64,000 nucleotides of DNA from Halomonas sp. McH1-25 (GCF_022348165.1 NZ_JAKRFI010000001.1:1212804-1276803); one strand, 5' to 3'; shown: positions 18,410-27,885, counted from the first letter of the stretch. The notes: generated by a model from the letters alone, not told the origin. Made by a program: numbers and translations.

Positions 18410-19521
18410 GCCCGCTCCTCCTCCATGGCTGGCTGGGGTTGGGCGTCGCCCGCCGTCAGCGCCTCGGCGATGGCTCGGCCGAGCGTCTCGGTCGTGCCGT
18501 TGCCCTTCAGGTCCGGCGTGATCACGCTCGGATCGCCACGCTCCATGACCATCTCGATGGCGCTGACGATGGCCTTGCCGGCTTCGACCTCGCCCAGGTG
18601 CTCGAGCATCATCGCGCCGCACCAGATCTGGCCGATGGGATTGGCGATGCCTTTTCCGGCGATATCCGGCGCGCTGCCATGGACCGGCTCGAACAGGCTG
18701 GGGTACTCGCGTGTGGGGTTGATGTTGCCGGAGGGAGCAATGCCGATGGTGCCGGTACAGGCCGGGCCCAGGTCGGAAAGAATGTCGCCGAACAGGTTGC
18801 TGGCCACCACCACGTCGAACCAGTCGGGATGCAGCACGAAGTTGGCGGTAAGAATATCGATATGGAACTGATCGACACTGACGTCCGGGTAATTCGCCTT
18901 CATCGCCTTGACCCGCTCGTTCCAGTACGGCATCGAGATCGACAGACCGTTGGACTTGGTCGCCGAGGTCAGCTTTTTACGGGAGCGGGTGGCTGCCAGC
19001 TCGAAGGCGTACTTGAGCACACGGTCGACGCCGGTGCGGGTCATGATGGTTTCCTGCAGCACGACTTCGCGGTCGGTGCCCTCGAACACGCGGCCGCCCA
19101 CACGCGAATACTCGCCCTCGGTGTTCTCGCGCACCACCATGAAGTCGATGTCGCCCGGACCGCGTCCCTTGAGTGGGCTTTCGATGCCCGGCATCAGCCG
19201 GCACGGGCGCAGGTTGACGTACTGGTCGAAGGCGCGCCGGAACTTGAGCAGCGAGCCCCACGCCGAGACGTGATCGGGCACGGTGTCCGGCCAGCCTACC
19301 GCACCGAAGAAGATGGCATCGAAGCGGGTCAGCGTCTCGTACCAGTCGTCCGGCAGCATGTCGCCGTGCGCCATGTAGTAGGCGCAACTGGCGAAGTCGA
19401 ACTGCTCGAACGCCAGCGACAGGTTGAAGCGCTTCGCCGCCGCTTCCAGCACGCGAAGCCCCTCCGGCACGACCTCGAGGCCGATCCCGTCGCCCGGTAA
19501 CACCGCAATCCTGTAGGTCAT
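18406..19521 (-). CDS. Tartrate dehydrogenase / D-malate dehydrogenase family protein
   Basis: A 371-residue member of the isocitrate/isopropylmalate dehydrogenase superfamily. It starts with YRIAVLPGDGIGLEVVPEG and has FDAIFFGAVGWPDTVPDHVS, the substrate-contact VRENTEGEYSRVGGR, the FHIDILTANFVLHP region and the cofactor loop FEPVHGSAPDIAGKGIANPIG. These features fit the TtuC/DmlA group, which oxidises tartrate, D-malate or related 2-hydroxy acids with NAD. It is embedded in the tetronate operon, 10 bases after the aldehyde dehydrogenase gene, and may process a C4 hydroxy diacid taken up by the same TRAP system. Confidence 0.85.
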   Translation of the reverse strand: MTYRIAVLPGDGIGLEVVPEGLRVLEAAAKRFNLSLAFEQFDFASCAYYMAHGDMLPDDWYETLTRFDAIFFGAVGWPDTVPDHVSAWGSLLKFRRAFDQYVNLRPCRLMPGIESPLKGRGPGDIDFMVVRENTEGEYSRVGGRVFEGTDREVVLQETIMTRTGVDRVLKYAFELAATRSRKKLTSATKSNGLSISMPYWNERVKAMKANYPDVSVDQFHIDILTANFVLHPDWFDVVVASNLFGDILSDLGPACTGTIGIAPSGNINPTREYPSLFEPVHGSAPDIAGKGIANPIGQIWCGAMMLEHLGEVEAGKAIVSAIEMVMERGDPSVITPDLKGNGTTETLGRAIAEALTAGDAQPQPAMEEERA

Positions 19522-19531
19522 CGTTGTCTCC

Positions 19532-20992
19532 TCAGCCGTGCTTGATGGCGACGGTTTTCAGTTGCGTATAACTCTTCAGCCCTTCGAAGCCCTTCTCGCG
19601 GCCATGGCCGGAGCGCCCCACCCCGCCAAACGGCAGCTCGACGCCACCGGCAGCGCCGTAGTTGTTGACGAAAACCTGGCCACTGCGGATGCGCTTGGCC
19701 AGGCGCAACTGGCGCCCGCCATCGCGAGTCCAGATACCAGCGCACAACCCGAAGTCGGTGGCATTGGCCAGGCGCACGGCATCTTCCTCGCTATCGAAGC
19801 GCTGCACCGCCAGCACCGGGCCGAACAGCTCCTCGCGCACCACATCATGGTTCTCGGGAATGTCGACGAGCATCTGTGGCACCATGAAGTGGCCGCCAGC
19901 GGGCGCACCATCCGCCAACTGGCCGGCAGCCGCGACGCGAATACCGTCGTCCCTGGCCTCGGCGAGCCGCGTCTCGAGCTTTTCGCGCTGGCGGGCGTTG
20001 ATCAGCGGACCGCAATCCGGGTCCTTCTCGCCGGCATCGCAACGCAGCGCCGAAAAGCGTTCGGCCAGGCGCGACACCACCGCGTCGTAGCAGCTCGATT
20101 CGACCAACAGGCGGCTACCCGCCGAGCAGGTCTGGCCGGCGTTCTGGATGATGCCGCGCACCACCGCCGCCAGTGCGGCATCGAGATCGGCATCGGCGAA
20201 TACCACCTGCGGGGACTTGCCGCCCAGTTCCATGGTCACCGGCACGTGATTGGCCGCTGCCGCCTGGGTGACCAGCGTGCCGGTGACCGGCGAGCCGGTG
20301 AACGACAGATGATCGATCAGCGAGTGTGCCGACAATGCCGCGCCCGCCTCGCTGCCCAGACCGGGAATCACGTTGAGCACGCCGGGCGGCAGGCCACAGC
20401 GCGTGGCGATCTGGGCCAGGCGCAGCACGCTCAGGCAGGCATCCTCGGCGGGCTTGAGCACCACCGTGTTGCCGGCGGCCAGCGCGGCAGCCACGCAGCG
20501 CCCGAAGATCTGCGACGGATAGTTCCAGGGAATGATCTGGGCGCAGACGCCGAACGGCTCGCGCAGCGTCATCACTGCAAAGTCGTTCTCGAATGGGATC
20601 GTCTCGCCGTGCAGCTTGTCGGCAGCGCCGGCATAGAAGCGGAAGTAGCGCGCGCAGACGGCAATGTCGCCCTTGGCCTGACTCATCGGCTTGCCGGTAT
20701 CGGCGCACTCCAGCGCGGCGAGTGACTCGGCATCGGCATCGATGGCCGCCGCGAAGGCAAACAGCCACTCGCCGCGCTGACGGGCAGACCAGCGATGCCA
20801 CTCGCCCAGCTTGCCGTCGAAGGCGCGCCGCGCGGCCCTGACGGCTTCCTCGACGTGTTCCGCCTCGCTGCGGGCGATCTCGCTGAGCGTCTCGCCGGTG
20901 GCCGGTGCCTCCACGCGCAGCGTGTGGGGTGTCGTCACCCACTCGCCGGCAATCAGCGCCGCACGAGGTGGCATTTCGGGTAGCTCATGCAT
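19532..20992 (-). CDS. NAD(P)-dependent aldehyde dehydrogenase
   Basis: A 486-residue aldehyde dehydrogenase superfamily enzyme. PWNYP (substrate/cofactor channel), LSFTGSPVTG (cofactor site), the glutamate in VTMELGGKSP and the catalytic cysteine in NAGQTCSAGSRL are all present, followed by EELFGPVLAVQRF and the C-terminal LPFGGVGRSGHGREKG. The length is normal. In this operon it could convert an aldose or a C2-C4 aldehyde into the matching acid, feeding or draining the tetronate pathway. The substrate is not readable from the sequence. Confidence 0.9.
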   Translation of the reverse strand: MHELPEMPPRAALIAGEWVTTPHTLRVEAPATGETLSEIARSEAEHVEEAVRAARRAFDGKLGEWHRWSARQRGEWLFAFAAAIDADAESLAALECADTGKPMSQAKGDIAVCARYFRFYAGAADKLHGETIPFENDFAVMTLREPFGVCAQIIPWNYPSQIFGRCVAAALAAGNTVVLKPAEDACLSVLRLAQIATRCGLPPGVLNVIPGLGSEAGAALSAHSLIDHLSFTGSPVTGTLVTQAAAANHVPVTMELGGKSPQVVFADADLDAALAAVVRGIIQNAGQTCSAGSRLLVESSCYDAVVSRLAERFSALRCDAGEKDPDCGPLINARQREKLETRLAEARDDGIRVAAAGQLADGAPAGGHFMVPQMLVDIPENHDVVREELFGPVLAVQRFDSEEDAVRLANATDFGLCAGIWTRDGGRQLRLAKRIRSGQVFVNNYGAAGGVELPFGGVGRSGHGREKGFEGLKSYTQLKTVAIKHG

Positions 20993-21007
20993 TGTTGTTT
21001 TCCTCGC

Positions 21008-22282
21008 TCAGTAGAGAAGATCGACCAGCCCCAGCGATATCCAGGGCAGATAGGTAATCGCCATCAGGCAGGCCAGCACCACCAGCACGAAGCGCAGCAG
21101 CCAGGGGATCAATTGATCGATGGACAGCCTGGCCACCGCACAGGCGGCGAACAGGTTGACGCCCAGCGGCGGCGTGAACATGCCCAGCGCCAGGTTGACG
21201 ACGACGATCAGGCCGAAGTGCACCGGATCGATGCCGTACTGCACGGCGATGGGCGTGAAGATCGGCGCCAGCACCAGGATGGCGGCGGAGGTCTCGACGA
21301 ACATCCCGACGATGAGCAGCATCACATTGACGGCAAGCAGAAACGAGATCGGGCTGTCGAAGACCTGGGTTACCCAGGCCGCCACGTCCGAGGGCAACCC
21401 GGAGCGGCTGATCAGGAAGCTGAACAGCGTTGCCGCGGCGATGATCAGCATGATCGTGGTGGTCGAGATCACGCTCTGCTTGAAGATCGGCCACAGGTCG
21501 CCGAAGCCCAGCTCACGGTAGACCAGCCCGCCGACGATCAATGCATAGACCACCGCCACCGCCGAGGCCTCGGTGGGCGTGAACACGCCGCCATAGATAC
21601 CGCCGATGACCACTACCGGCATCAGCATGGCCGCCCAGGCCCGCCGGAATGCCGTGGGAAAGGCCTGGCGCTCCTCACGGTCGCGCAGACCGTAGCCGCG
21701 CACCTTGCAGAACAGGTAGAGGAACAGCAGTAGCGCCCCTCCGATCAAAAGCCCCGGCCCGATACCGGCAATGAACAGCCGGCCGATCGAGGTGTCGGTG
21801 CTGACGCCATACAGAATCAGCGGTATCGACGGTGGAATCAGCACGCCCAGTTCGGCGGACGAGGCTTGGATCGAGGCCGCCAGCGGGCGCGGATAATCGT
21901 GGCGCACCATGGCCGGGATGAGGATCGAGCCAATAGCGAAGGTGGTCGCCACGCTCGACCCGGACACCGCGGCGAACATCATGCAGGTCAGCACGCAGGT
22001 CATCGCCAGCCCACCCTGCAGGCCACCGACGATCGACTTGGCGAGGTCCACCAGACGCTGCGAAATGCCCCCGGCGGCCATCAGGTTGCCGGCCAGGATG
22101 AAGAACGGGATCGCCATCAGCGGAAAATTGTCGATGCCGACGAACATCTGCTGCGGCACCATCAATAGCGGCAGCCGCGAGAAGAATTCGATGCCGATGA
22201 TCGAGGCCAGCAGGATGGAAACGGCAATGGGCACGCCCAGGCCGAACAGGAGGATCAACGAGAGTCCGATGGCCAGGTTCAT
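21008..22282 (-). CDS. dctM: TRAP transporter large permease subunit
   Basis: A 424-residue polytopic inner membrane protein (about 12 hydrophobic segments) of the DctM family, the ion-coupled transport subunit of TRAP systems. Characteristic segments are QQMFVGIDNFPLMAIPFFILAGNLM and AVSGSSVATTFAIGSILIPAM. It overlaps the small subunit gene by 4 bases and, with DctP and DctQ, forms a complete tripartite sodium-coupled acid importer. Located in the middle of the tetronate operon, so threonate/erythronate or apionate are the likely cargo. Confidence 0.93.
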   Translation of the reverse strand: MNLAIGLSLILLFGLGVPIAVSILLASIIGIEFFSRLPLLMVPQQMFVGIDNFPLMAIPFFILAGNLMAAGGISQRLVDLAKSIVGGLQGGLAMTCVLTCMMFAAVSGSSVATTFAIGSILIPAMVRHDYPRPLAASIQASSAELGVLIPPSIPLILYGVSTDTSIGRLFIAGIGPGLLIGGALLLFLYLFCKVRGYGLRDREERQAFPTAFRRAWAAMLMPVVVIGGIYGGVFTPTEASAVAVVYALIVGGLVYRELGFGDLWPIFKQSVISTTTIMLIIAAATLFSFLISRSGLPSDVAAWVTQVFDSPISFLLAVNVMLLIVGMFVETSAAILVLAPIFTPIAVQYGIDPVHFGLIVVVNLALGMFTPPLGVNLFAACAVARLSIDQLIPWLLRFVLVVLACLMAITYLPWISLGLVDLLY

Positions 22283-22926
22283 GAGCGGGTTCTCCCGGTG
22301 GCTCCGGTCGGGGTTGGCGTGGCCGGCGTTCTGTCGGTGCTGGCCGCCACGTCATCAGGGCGCGGTGCCTGACGGGCAGGCATCGGGGACAGGTTCTGCT
22401 TGCGCTCGGGCAACGCCTCGGCCTCGGCGGGGCCGATCGGCTCGCGCCGGGTTACCTGGGCGGCAATGCGCGCCAGCACGGCCAGCACCGAAAAGGCAGC
22501 CCCAACGGGAATGGCTGCATAGACCCAGGCGATGGAAATCTGCATGCCCGACAGCGTCTGCGGACTGACCCGTATCGTCATTTGCGTGCCGAAATAGGCC
22601 AGGATCCCCAGCACGATGAGACAGCACAGCGAGACCATCAGCTCGAGCCACACCAAGGCCCGGGCCGGCACCAGCTTGTAGATGACCTCGACGGCCATCA
22701 TGTAGCCGCCACGGAAGCAGGCCGCCGCGCCCAGAAAGACACACCAGATCATCGCCGAGCGCGACATGACCTCGGACCAGGTCGACGGTGCATCGAACAC
22801 GAAGCGTGTCAGCACCTGATAGAAGCCCAGCGATACCGAGACGATCAGCATCACGACGGCAGCGATCAGTGCGATACGTGACGTGAAGCGCTCGAGGCGC
22901 AGAAAGAGTTCCAGCATGGCAGTCAC
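22279..22926 (-). CDS. dctQ: TRAP transporter small permease subunit
   Basis: A 215-residue DctQ family protein with four hydrophobic segments (about residues 14-36, 50-70, 85-110, 130-155) and the RFVFDAPSTWSEVMSRSAMIWCVFLG signature region. The last roughly 50 residues form a hydrophilic, Pro/Thr/Ala-rich tail (for example ASTDRTPATPTPTGATG) that most DctQ proteins lack. It is probably cytoplasmic and of unknown use. Coupled to dctM by a 4-base overlap. Confidence 0.9.
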   Translation of the reverse strand: MTAMLELFLRLERFTSRIALIAAVVMLIVSVSLGFYQVLTRFVFDAPSTWSEVMSRSAMIWCVFLGAAACFRGGYMMAVEVIYKLVPARALVWLELMVSLCCLIVLGILAYFGTQMTIRVSPQTLSGMQISIAWVYAAIPVGAAFSVLAVLARIAAQVTRREPIGPAEAEALPERKQNLSPMPARQAPRPDDVAASTDRTPATPTPTGATGRTRS

Positions 22927-22979
22927 CTTGCATCGGCCACCCCCGAGTTGGGGGTGGCGAGGTTCCTAGAGTGCTGTGT

Positions 22980-23984
22980 TTAGCTGCTGGCAAGACATTC
23001 GCTGTTGCGAATCTTGTCGAGCATCTCGCTGCCGTACTGGTCGGTATACACCGAATAGGAGGGTTCGACGGCTTCCTGGAACTGCGACTTGTCGACGCTC
23101 TCGACCACCGTCACGCCCCTGTCCTTGAGCTCCTTCACCCCCTCGGTCTCGAGGCGCGAGACCTCGGCACGGGTCGCTTCGGCCCCGGCCTTGGCGGCCT
23201 GCGTGAACCAGCCCTTCTGCTCGTCGCTGAGGCCGTCCCATAGCACCGGCGAGGCGAGCATGATGGCCGGCGAATAGACGTGGCCGGTCAGCGTCATATG
23301 GTCCTGGACCTCCCACAGGTTGCTGGTCAGGATCACCGACACGGGGTTTTCCTGCCCGTCGACGGTGCCCTGCTGCAGCGCCGTGAACAGTTCGGGAAAA
23401 GCCATCGGCGTGGGATGCACGTCCATCTCCTCGAAGGCGGCCATGTGCATCTGGTTTTCCATGGTGCGTATCTTCAGACCCGCCGCATCCTCGGGCGTCT
23501 TCACGTCACGCAGGCTGTTGGTCAGGTGACGGAAGCCGTTCTCGGTCCAGGCCAGGCCGACCAGGTTGTTCTGGCCGATCTGGTCGAGCAGGTCCTGACC
23601 GATCTCGCCATCCAGCACGCAGCGCGCCTGGTCGTAATCGGCGAACAGGAACGGCAGGTCGAGCACGTAGGTCTCGGGCACGAAATTACCGAGCGGACCG
23701 GTGGAAGTGATGATGGTATCGATGGTGCCGATCTGCAGCCCCTCGATCATCGCGCGCTCACCGCCCAGGGCACCGGAAGGGTGCTCCTCGACGGCGAACT
23801 CGCCGCCGCTGAGTTCTTCCAGGGTCTTTTTGAAGGCGTCGACGCCCACCGAGTAGTGGGAATTGTCAGAGGTGGTATGGCCGACCGTGACGGTCTGGGC
23901 CGCCAGGGCACCGAGACTGGTGGATGCCAGGGCGACGCCGGCAATGGTGGTGGTCAGAGCGGTGCGTGCAAAGCGTGCTGTCAT
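22980..23984 (-). CDS. dctP: TRAP transporter solute-binding protein
   Basis: A 334-residue periplasmic DctP family receptor with a signal peptide (cleavage near SLGALA-AQ, residue 28). Family features: VGHTTSDNSHYSVGVDAFKK, KIRTMENQMHMAAFEEM with the conserved carboxylate-binding arginine, and PMAFPELFTALQQGTVDGQENP. It delivers an organic acid to DctQM. First gene of the transporter set; 83 bases separate it from denD upstream. The ligand cannot be read, but the surrounding enzymes point to C4/C5 sugar acids. Confidence 0.93.
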   Translation of the reverse strand: MTARFARTALTTTIAGVALASTSLGALAAQTVTVGHTTSDNSHYSVGVDAFKKTLEELSGGEFAVEEHPSGALGGERAMIEGLQIGTIDTIITSTGPLGNFVPETYVLDLPFLFADYDQARCVLDGEIGQDLLDQIGQNNLVGLAWTENGFRHLTNSLRDVKTPEDAAGLKIRTMENQMHMAAFEEMDVHPTPMAFPELFTALQQGTVDGQENPVSVILTSNLWEVQDHMTLTGHVYSPAIMLASPVLWDGLSDEQKGWFTQAAKAGAEATRAEVSRLETEGVKELKDRGVTVVESVDKSQFQEAVEPSYSVYTDQYGSEMLDKIRNSECLASS

Positions 23985-24067
23985 TGTTGTGTCCTCGTTC
24001 GCGTTACGCTTCGTGGTGTGGCGGCGCTGCCGCCAAGTGAATCATTGTGCTTTTTGTAAGTCCTGCC

Positions 24068-25036
24068 TCAGGATGCCTCCCGCTCGGCGATGAAGGTGCG
24101 TACGATTTCATGGAAGTCGCGGTCGCCGGTAAAGCCGAGCCGCTCGGCACGGCGCGTCTCGAAGCGTGCCGGCCAGCTGGCGACGATGGCTTCGATGCGC
24201 GGGTCGGGCGCGTGACTTACACGGGCCAGTGCATCTTCTCCGCCAACCTCGCGCAGTACCTCGAGCATGGCGGCGACACTGACGGTCAGCCCCGGCAACA
24301 TCACGCTACGATACGGTGCCAGCGCATCGCCCGGGAGCGTCGCGGCATGCAGCAGTGCATCGATGACGCGCCCCGGCGACATCACGTACAGGTCAATGTC
24401 GGTGGGTACCGGGCAGATCGCCGCCTCGCCATTGAGCGGTTCGCGCAGGATGCTGGAGGCGAAGCTGGACGCGGCGGCGTTGGGTCGCCCGGGGCGCACC
24501 ACGATGGTCGGCAGTCGCAGCACACAGCCATCGACCAGGCCACGCCGGCTGTAGTCGTTGATCAGCAGCTCGCACATGGCCTTCTGGGCGCCATAGGAGC
24601 TCTGCGGCGTCAGTGCCGTCATGTCGTCGAGCGTTGTCGGCAGCTCACCGCCGTAGACCGCCACCGAACTGGCCATGATCAGGCGCGTCTCGGCCAGACC
24701 GGCCGTGCGACAGCCTTCCAGCAAGGCGCGGGTGGCATCGAAGTTGACGGTCATGCCCAGGTCGAGGTCGGCCTCGGCCGCTGCGCTGACCACGGCGGCG
24801 AGGTGGTAGATGACCTCGGGACGCTCGCCGAGCAGGCTGTCCAGCGCGCCGGGGCGGGTAATGTCCATGGCCCGGCAGTCGAGCCGGATCGTGTCGTGAG
24901 ATGGCGGTACCGGTGCCACCTGATCGATGAGCGTCAGGCGCGTCACGGCCCTGCCAGCAATGTCGCCTCGCTCGAGTAGCGTCCTGGTCAGGCGTTGACC
25001 GAGAAAGCCGGCCGCGCCGGTGATCAATACGTGCAT
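24068..25036 (-). CDS. denD: D-erythronate dehydrogenase (DenD-like)
   Basis: A 322-residue extended short-chain dehydrogenase/epimerase-type enzyme. Rossmann GAAGFLGQRL at the start, SSVAVYGGELP with the catalytic serine, and the YGAQK active-site motif near residue 148. In the tetronate pathway DenD oxidises D-erythronate to 3-oxo-tetronate for the OtnK kinase, and the linked otnI, otnC, otnK and ltnD genes support that role over a nucleotide-sugar epimerase. Cytosolic. Confidence 0.85.
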   Translation of the reverse strand: MHVLITGAAGFLGQRLTRTLLERGDIAGRAVTRLTLIDQVAPVPPSHDTIRLDCRAMDITRPGALDSLLGERPEVIYHLAAVVSAAAEADLDLGMTVNFDATRALLEGCRTAGLAETRLIMASSVAVYGGELPTTLDDMTALTPQSSYGAQKAMCELLINDYSRRGLVDGCVLRLPTIVVRPGRPNAAASSFASSILREPLNGEAAICPVPTDIDLYVMSPGRVIDALLHAATLPGDALAPYRSVMLPGLTVSVAAMLEVLREVGGEDALARVSHAPDPRIEAIVASWPARFETRRAERLGFTGDRDFHEIVRTFIAEREAS

Positions 25037-25089
25037 CGTCCTTCCTTATCGTTGTTCGTCACGCAACCATGCTTATAAGACCTGACTGG

Positions 25090-25884
25090 TCAGGCCTGCA
25101 GCCCGTAGGCGGCACCCCACCCCAGCCCGGCGGCGGTTTCCGCCGCCGGCTTGTATTCGCAACCCACCCAACCGTCGTAACCCAGCGCTGCCAGGCGTTC
25201 GAGCACCGCGGGGTAGTTCACTTCGCCGACATCCGGTTCATGACGCCCCGGGACGCCGGCGATCTGCACGTGCCCGAGATAGGGAAACTGTGCCTCGAGA
25301 TTGGCGAACAGGTTTCCTTCGCTCATCTGGCAGTGGTAGAGGTCGAACTGAACGCGCAGATTGTCGGCGCCGACCCGTGCCAGTACCTCACGAGCCTGGG
25401 CCTGGCGGTTGAGAAAGAACCCCGGCATGTCGTGGATATTGATCGGCTCGATGAGCAGGGTTCGCCCGGCCTTGTCCAGTTCCCCCGCGGCGTAGCGCAG
25501 GTTGTCGATATAGGTCGCCATGTGCGCTTCGCGGGTCGCCTCGTCGGCCTCCGCCGGCAGCAGCCCGGCCATGGCATGCAGGCGCGGGCAGTCGAGGGCC
25601 TCGGCATAGCGCAGCGCCTCATGGACGCTGTCGCGAAACTCGGCCTCGCGCCCCGGCAGGCTGGCCAGGCCGCGCTCACCCGCTTCCCAGTCGCCCGGCG
25701 GTAGGTTGAACAGCACCTGCTGCAGGCCGTTGTCGTCCAGGGCGGCACGCAGCTCGCGCGGCGCATAGGCGTAGGGGAACAGATACTCGACGCCACGGAA
25801 TCCGGCCTTGGCCGCCACCGCGAAGCGCTCGAGAAAGTCGTGCTCGGTGAACAGCATGCTGAGGTTGGCGGCCAGCTTGATCAT
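25090..25884 (-). CDS. otnI: 2-oxo-tetronate isomerase (OtnI-like, Hyi family)
   Basis: A 264-residue TIM-barrel xylose-isomerase-like protein of the hydroxypyruvate isomerase family. LSMLFTEHDFLERFAVAAKAGFRGVEYLFPY, the metal-ligand glutamate in LLIEPINIHDMPGFFL, and QFDLYHCQMSEG with GHVQIAGVPGRHEPDVGEVNY match. In this context it converts 2-oxo-tetronate (from LtnD) into 3-oxo-tetronate for OtnK. It lies between denD and otnC in the same direction. Confidence 0.87.
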   Translation of the reverse strand: MIKLAANLSMLFTEHDFLERFAVAAKAGFRGVEYLFPYAYAPRELRAALDDNGLQQVLFNLPPGDWEAGERGLASLPGREAEFRDSVHEALRYAEALDCPRLHAMAGLLPAEADEATREAHMATYIDNLRYAAGELDKAGRTLLIEPINIHDMPGFFLNRQAQAREVLARVGADNLRVQFDLYHCQMSEGNLFANLEAQFPYLGHVQIAGVPGRHEPDVGEVNYPAVLERLAALGYDGWVGCEYKPAAETAAGLGWGAAYGLQA

Positions 25885-25921
25885 GAAATCTTCCTGTCTC
25901 TTGTCGTTGTGGGTTGCCGAT

Positions 25922-26569
25922 TCAGTCGCGCGGAAAGCGCGCTTCGAGCTCGGCTACCTGTTCCGGCGTCAGGCAGCGCGGGTTCTGGCCGCGCAGCAGC
26001 AGGAACAGCTTAGCGGTTTCCTCGAGCTCCTCGGTGGCGTAGACCGCCGCCTCAAGTGACTTGCCCGCCACCACCGGGCCGTGATTGGCCAGCAGCACCG
26101 CGCTGTGCCGGCCGGCCAGGCCCTTCACCGCGTCGCCCAGTGCGGTGTCGCCCGGCAGGTGGTACGGCACCAGCGGCAGCCGGCCGACGCGCATCACGTA
26201 GTAGGCGGTGAGCGGCGGAATGCAGTCGTGGGTGTCGATGTCCGGCAGGCACGATACCGCCACCGAATGGGTCGAGTGCAGATGCACGATGGCCTGCGAC
26301 TGCGGGCGCTCGGCGTACATCGCCATGTGCAGAAAGCTTTCCTTGGTGGGCTTGTCGCCGTCGAGCAGGCGTCCGTCGCGGTCGAGTCGCGAGATGCGCA
26401 CCGGATCGAGCCGTCCCAGGCAGGCATTGGTCGGGGTCATCAACCAGCCGCCGTCGTCGAGGCGCACGCTGATGTTGCCGCTCGAGCCCATGGTCAGGCC
26501 GCGATCGAACAGCGACTTGCCGTAGGTGACGATCTGCTCACGCAGGCGGTTGTCGTCGTGGCGGTTCAT
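25922..26569 (-). CDS. otnC: 3-oxo-tetronate 4-phosphate decarboxylase (OtnC-like class II aldolase)
   Basis: A 215-residue class II aldolase/adducin-domain protein. GSSGNISVR phosphate-binding loop (about 30), the zinc ligands in HLHSTHS (about 94-100) and H of LANHGPVVAG (about 158) are present, as is the catalytic glutamate region TKESFLH. It decarboxylates 3-oxo-tetronate 4-phosphate to dihydroxyacetone phosphate and CO2. The start at 26569 overlaps the otnK stop by 4 bases (ATGA). The upstream extension to 26692 would lie inside otnK. Confidence 0.87.
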   Translation of the reverse strand: MNRHDDNRLREQIVTYGKSLFDRGLTMGSSGNISVRLDDGGWLMTPTNACLGRLDPVRISRLDRDGRLLDGDKPTKESFLHMAMYAERPQSQAIVHLHSTHSVAVSCLPDIDTHDCIPPLTAYYVMRVGRLPLVPYHLPGDTALGDAVKGLAGRHSAVLLANHGPVVAGKSLEAAVYATEELEETAKLFLLLRGQNPRCLTPEQVAELEARFPRD

Positions 26570-27885
26570 GAGGTCGCTCCCTGCCCAAGGGCCGCGAAGG
26601 CTCGGGTGAAGAAGTCGACCCCACCGAAGTTGCCGGACTTGAGCGCCAGCGACAGCGGCGCATCGCGCCCGGCCACTTGGGTCTGCGTCCACGGCACGCC
26701 GGGGTCGATCTGCTCGCCGATGCGCAGCTCGGTCACGCCCAGCCCCGAGACTACGGCGCCGGAGGTCTCGCCGCCGGCCACCACCAGCCGGCCGACACCG
26801 GTACCGACCAGTTCGCGGGCCAGTCGGGCCATGGCCCGTTCGACCAGCTCGCCGGCCTGCGCCGCGCCCAAGCGTTGCTGGGCCTGCTCGACCTGCTCAG
26901 GCGACGCCGAGGCATAGATCAGCACCGGCGTCGTCTCGTCCAGGCGCGCCCGCGCAAAAGCCAGCGCCTCCTCGATCTGCGTGTCGCTGTCGGCCAGCGT
27001 CAGCGGGTCCAGCGCAAACCCCTCATGAGACGTAAGAAAATGCTCGACCTGGCCCAGGGTGGCACGCGAACAGCTGCCCGACAGCACCAGGGCGGCGCCA
27101 CTAGAAGGCGCCAATTGTCCGGCATTGGCGACCGGTGCCAGCCAGCCGCGCCGGCGGTAAACCTCGGGCAGTGTCTGACCCAGCCCCGACCCGCCGGTGA
27201 CCAGCGCCAGGTCGACCAGCGTCTCGGCGAGGACAGTCAGATCGTTTTCATCGAGGGTATCGCAGATCACGTGGCGAATGCCCTTCCGCCGCAGCTCGGC
27301 CAGATGCGCCTGGGCAGCCTCGGCCCCCTGGTCCAAGGTGGCATGGGCCAATAGGCCGACCGGATGCGGCGTCTGCTGGGCCAGCACGCGCACCAGATCG
27401 GCGTCGCGCATGGGGTTCAAGGGGTGATGCTGCATGCCGCTGTCATTGAGCAGGCGATCACCGACGAACAGATGCCCTTGGTAGACGGTGCGCCCATTGA
27501 CCGGAAACGCCGGTACCATCACCGTCTGCTCGCCTTTCACTTGCTCTTGCTGGGTCGCCCAAAGACGCTCCAGCAGGGCATCGGCGACCGGGCCGATATT
27601 GCCGCGCGGCGTGGAGTCGAACGTCGAGCAGTACTTGAAGAAGATCTGGCGCGCGCCCTGCGCCTGCAGCCAGGCGAGCGCTGTCAGCGAATCGTTCACG
27701 GCCTGTTCCGCCGGGCAGGAGCGCGACTTGAGCGCCACGACCACTGCGTCGACGTCATCGGCGTCCAGGTCATGGTCGGGCACGCCGATGGTCTGGATGC
27801 AGCGCATGCCGGCGCGTACCAGGTTGTTGGCCAGGTCCGTCGCGCCGGTGAAATCGTCGGCTATGGCGCCGAGCACGATACTCAT
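26566..27885 (-). CDS. otnK: 3-oxo-tetronate kinase (OtnK-like, DUF1537)
   Basis: A 439-residue DUF1537 family kinase: N-terminal GAIADDFTGATDLANNLVRAG and KYCSTFDSTPRGNIGPV, C-terminal LSGSCSRATLGQV and VVAGGETSGAV nucleotide-binding motifs. It phosphorylates the 3-oxo-tetronate made by either the LtnD/OtnI or the DenD branch. Overlaps both neighbours by 4 bases, showing tight coupling of ltnD-otnK-otnC. It is the second DUF1537 kinase of the region and is clearly diverged from oiaK. Confidence 0.9.
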   Translation of the reverse strand: MSIVLGAIADDFTGATDLANNLVRAGMRCIQTIGVPDHDLDADDVDAVVVALKSRSCPAEQAVNDSLTALAWLQAQGARQIFFKYCSTFDSTPRGNIGPVADALLERLWATQQEQVKGEQTVMVPAFPVNGRTVYQGHLFVGDRLLNDSGMQHHPLNPMRDADLVRVLAQQTPHPVGLLAHATLDQGAEAAQAHLAELRRKGIRHVICDTLDENDLTVLAETLVDLALVTGGSGLGQTLPEVYRRRGWLAPVANAGQLAPSSGAALVLSGSCSRATLGQVEHFLTSHEGFALDPLTLADSDTQIEEALAFARARLDETTPVLIYASASPEQVEQAQQRLGAAQAGELVERAMARLARELVGTGVGRLVVAGGETSGAVVSGLGVTELRIGEQIDPGVPWTQTQVAGRDAPLSLALKSGNFGGVDFFTRAFAALGQGATS

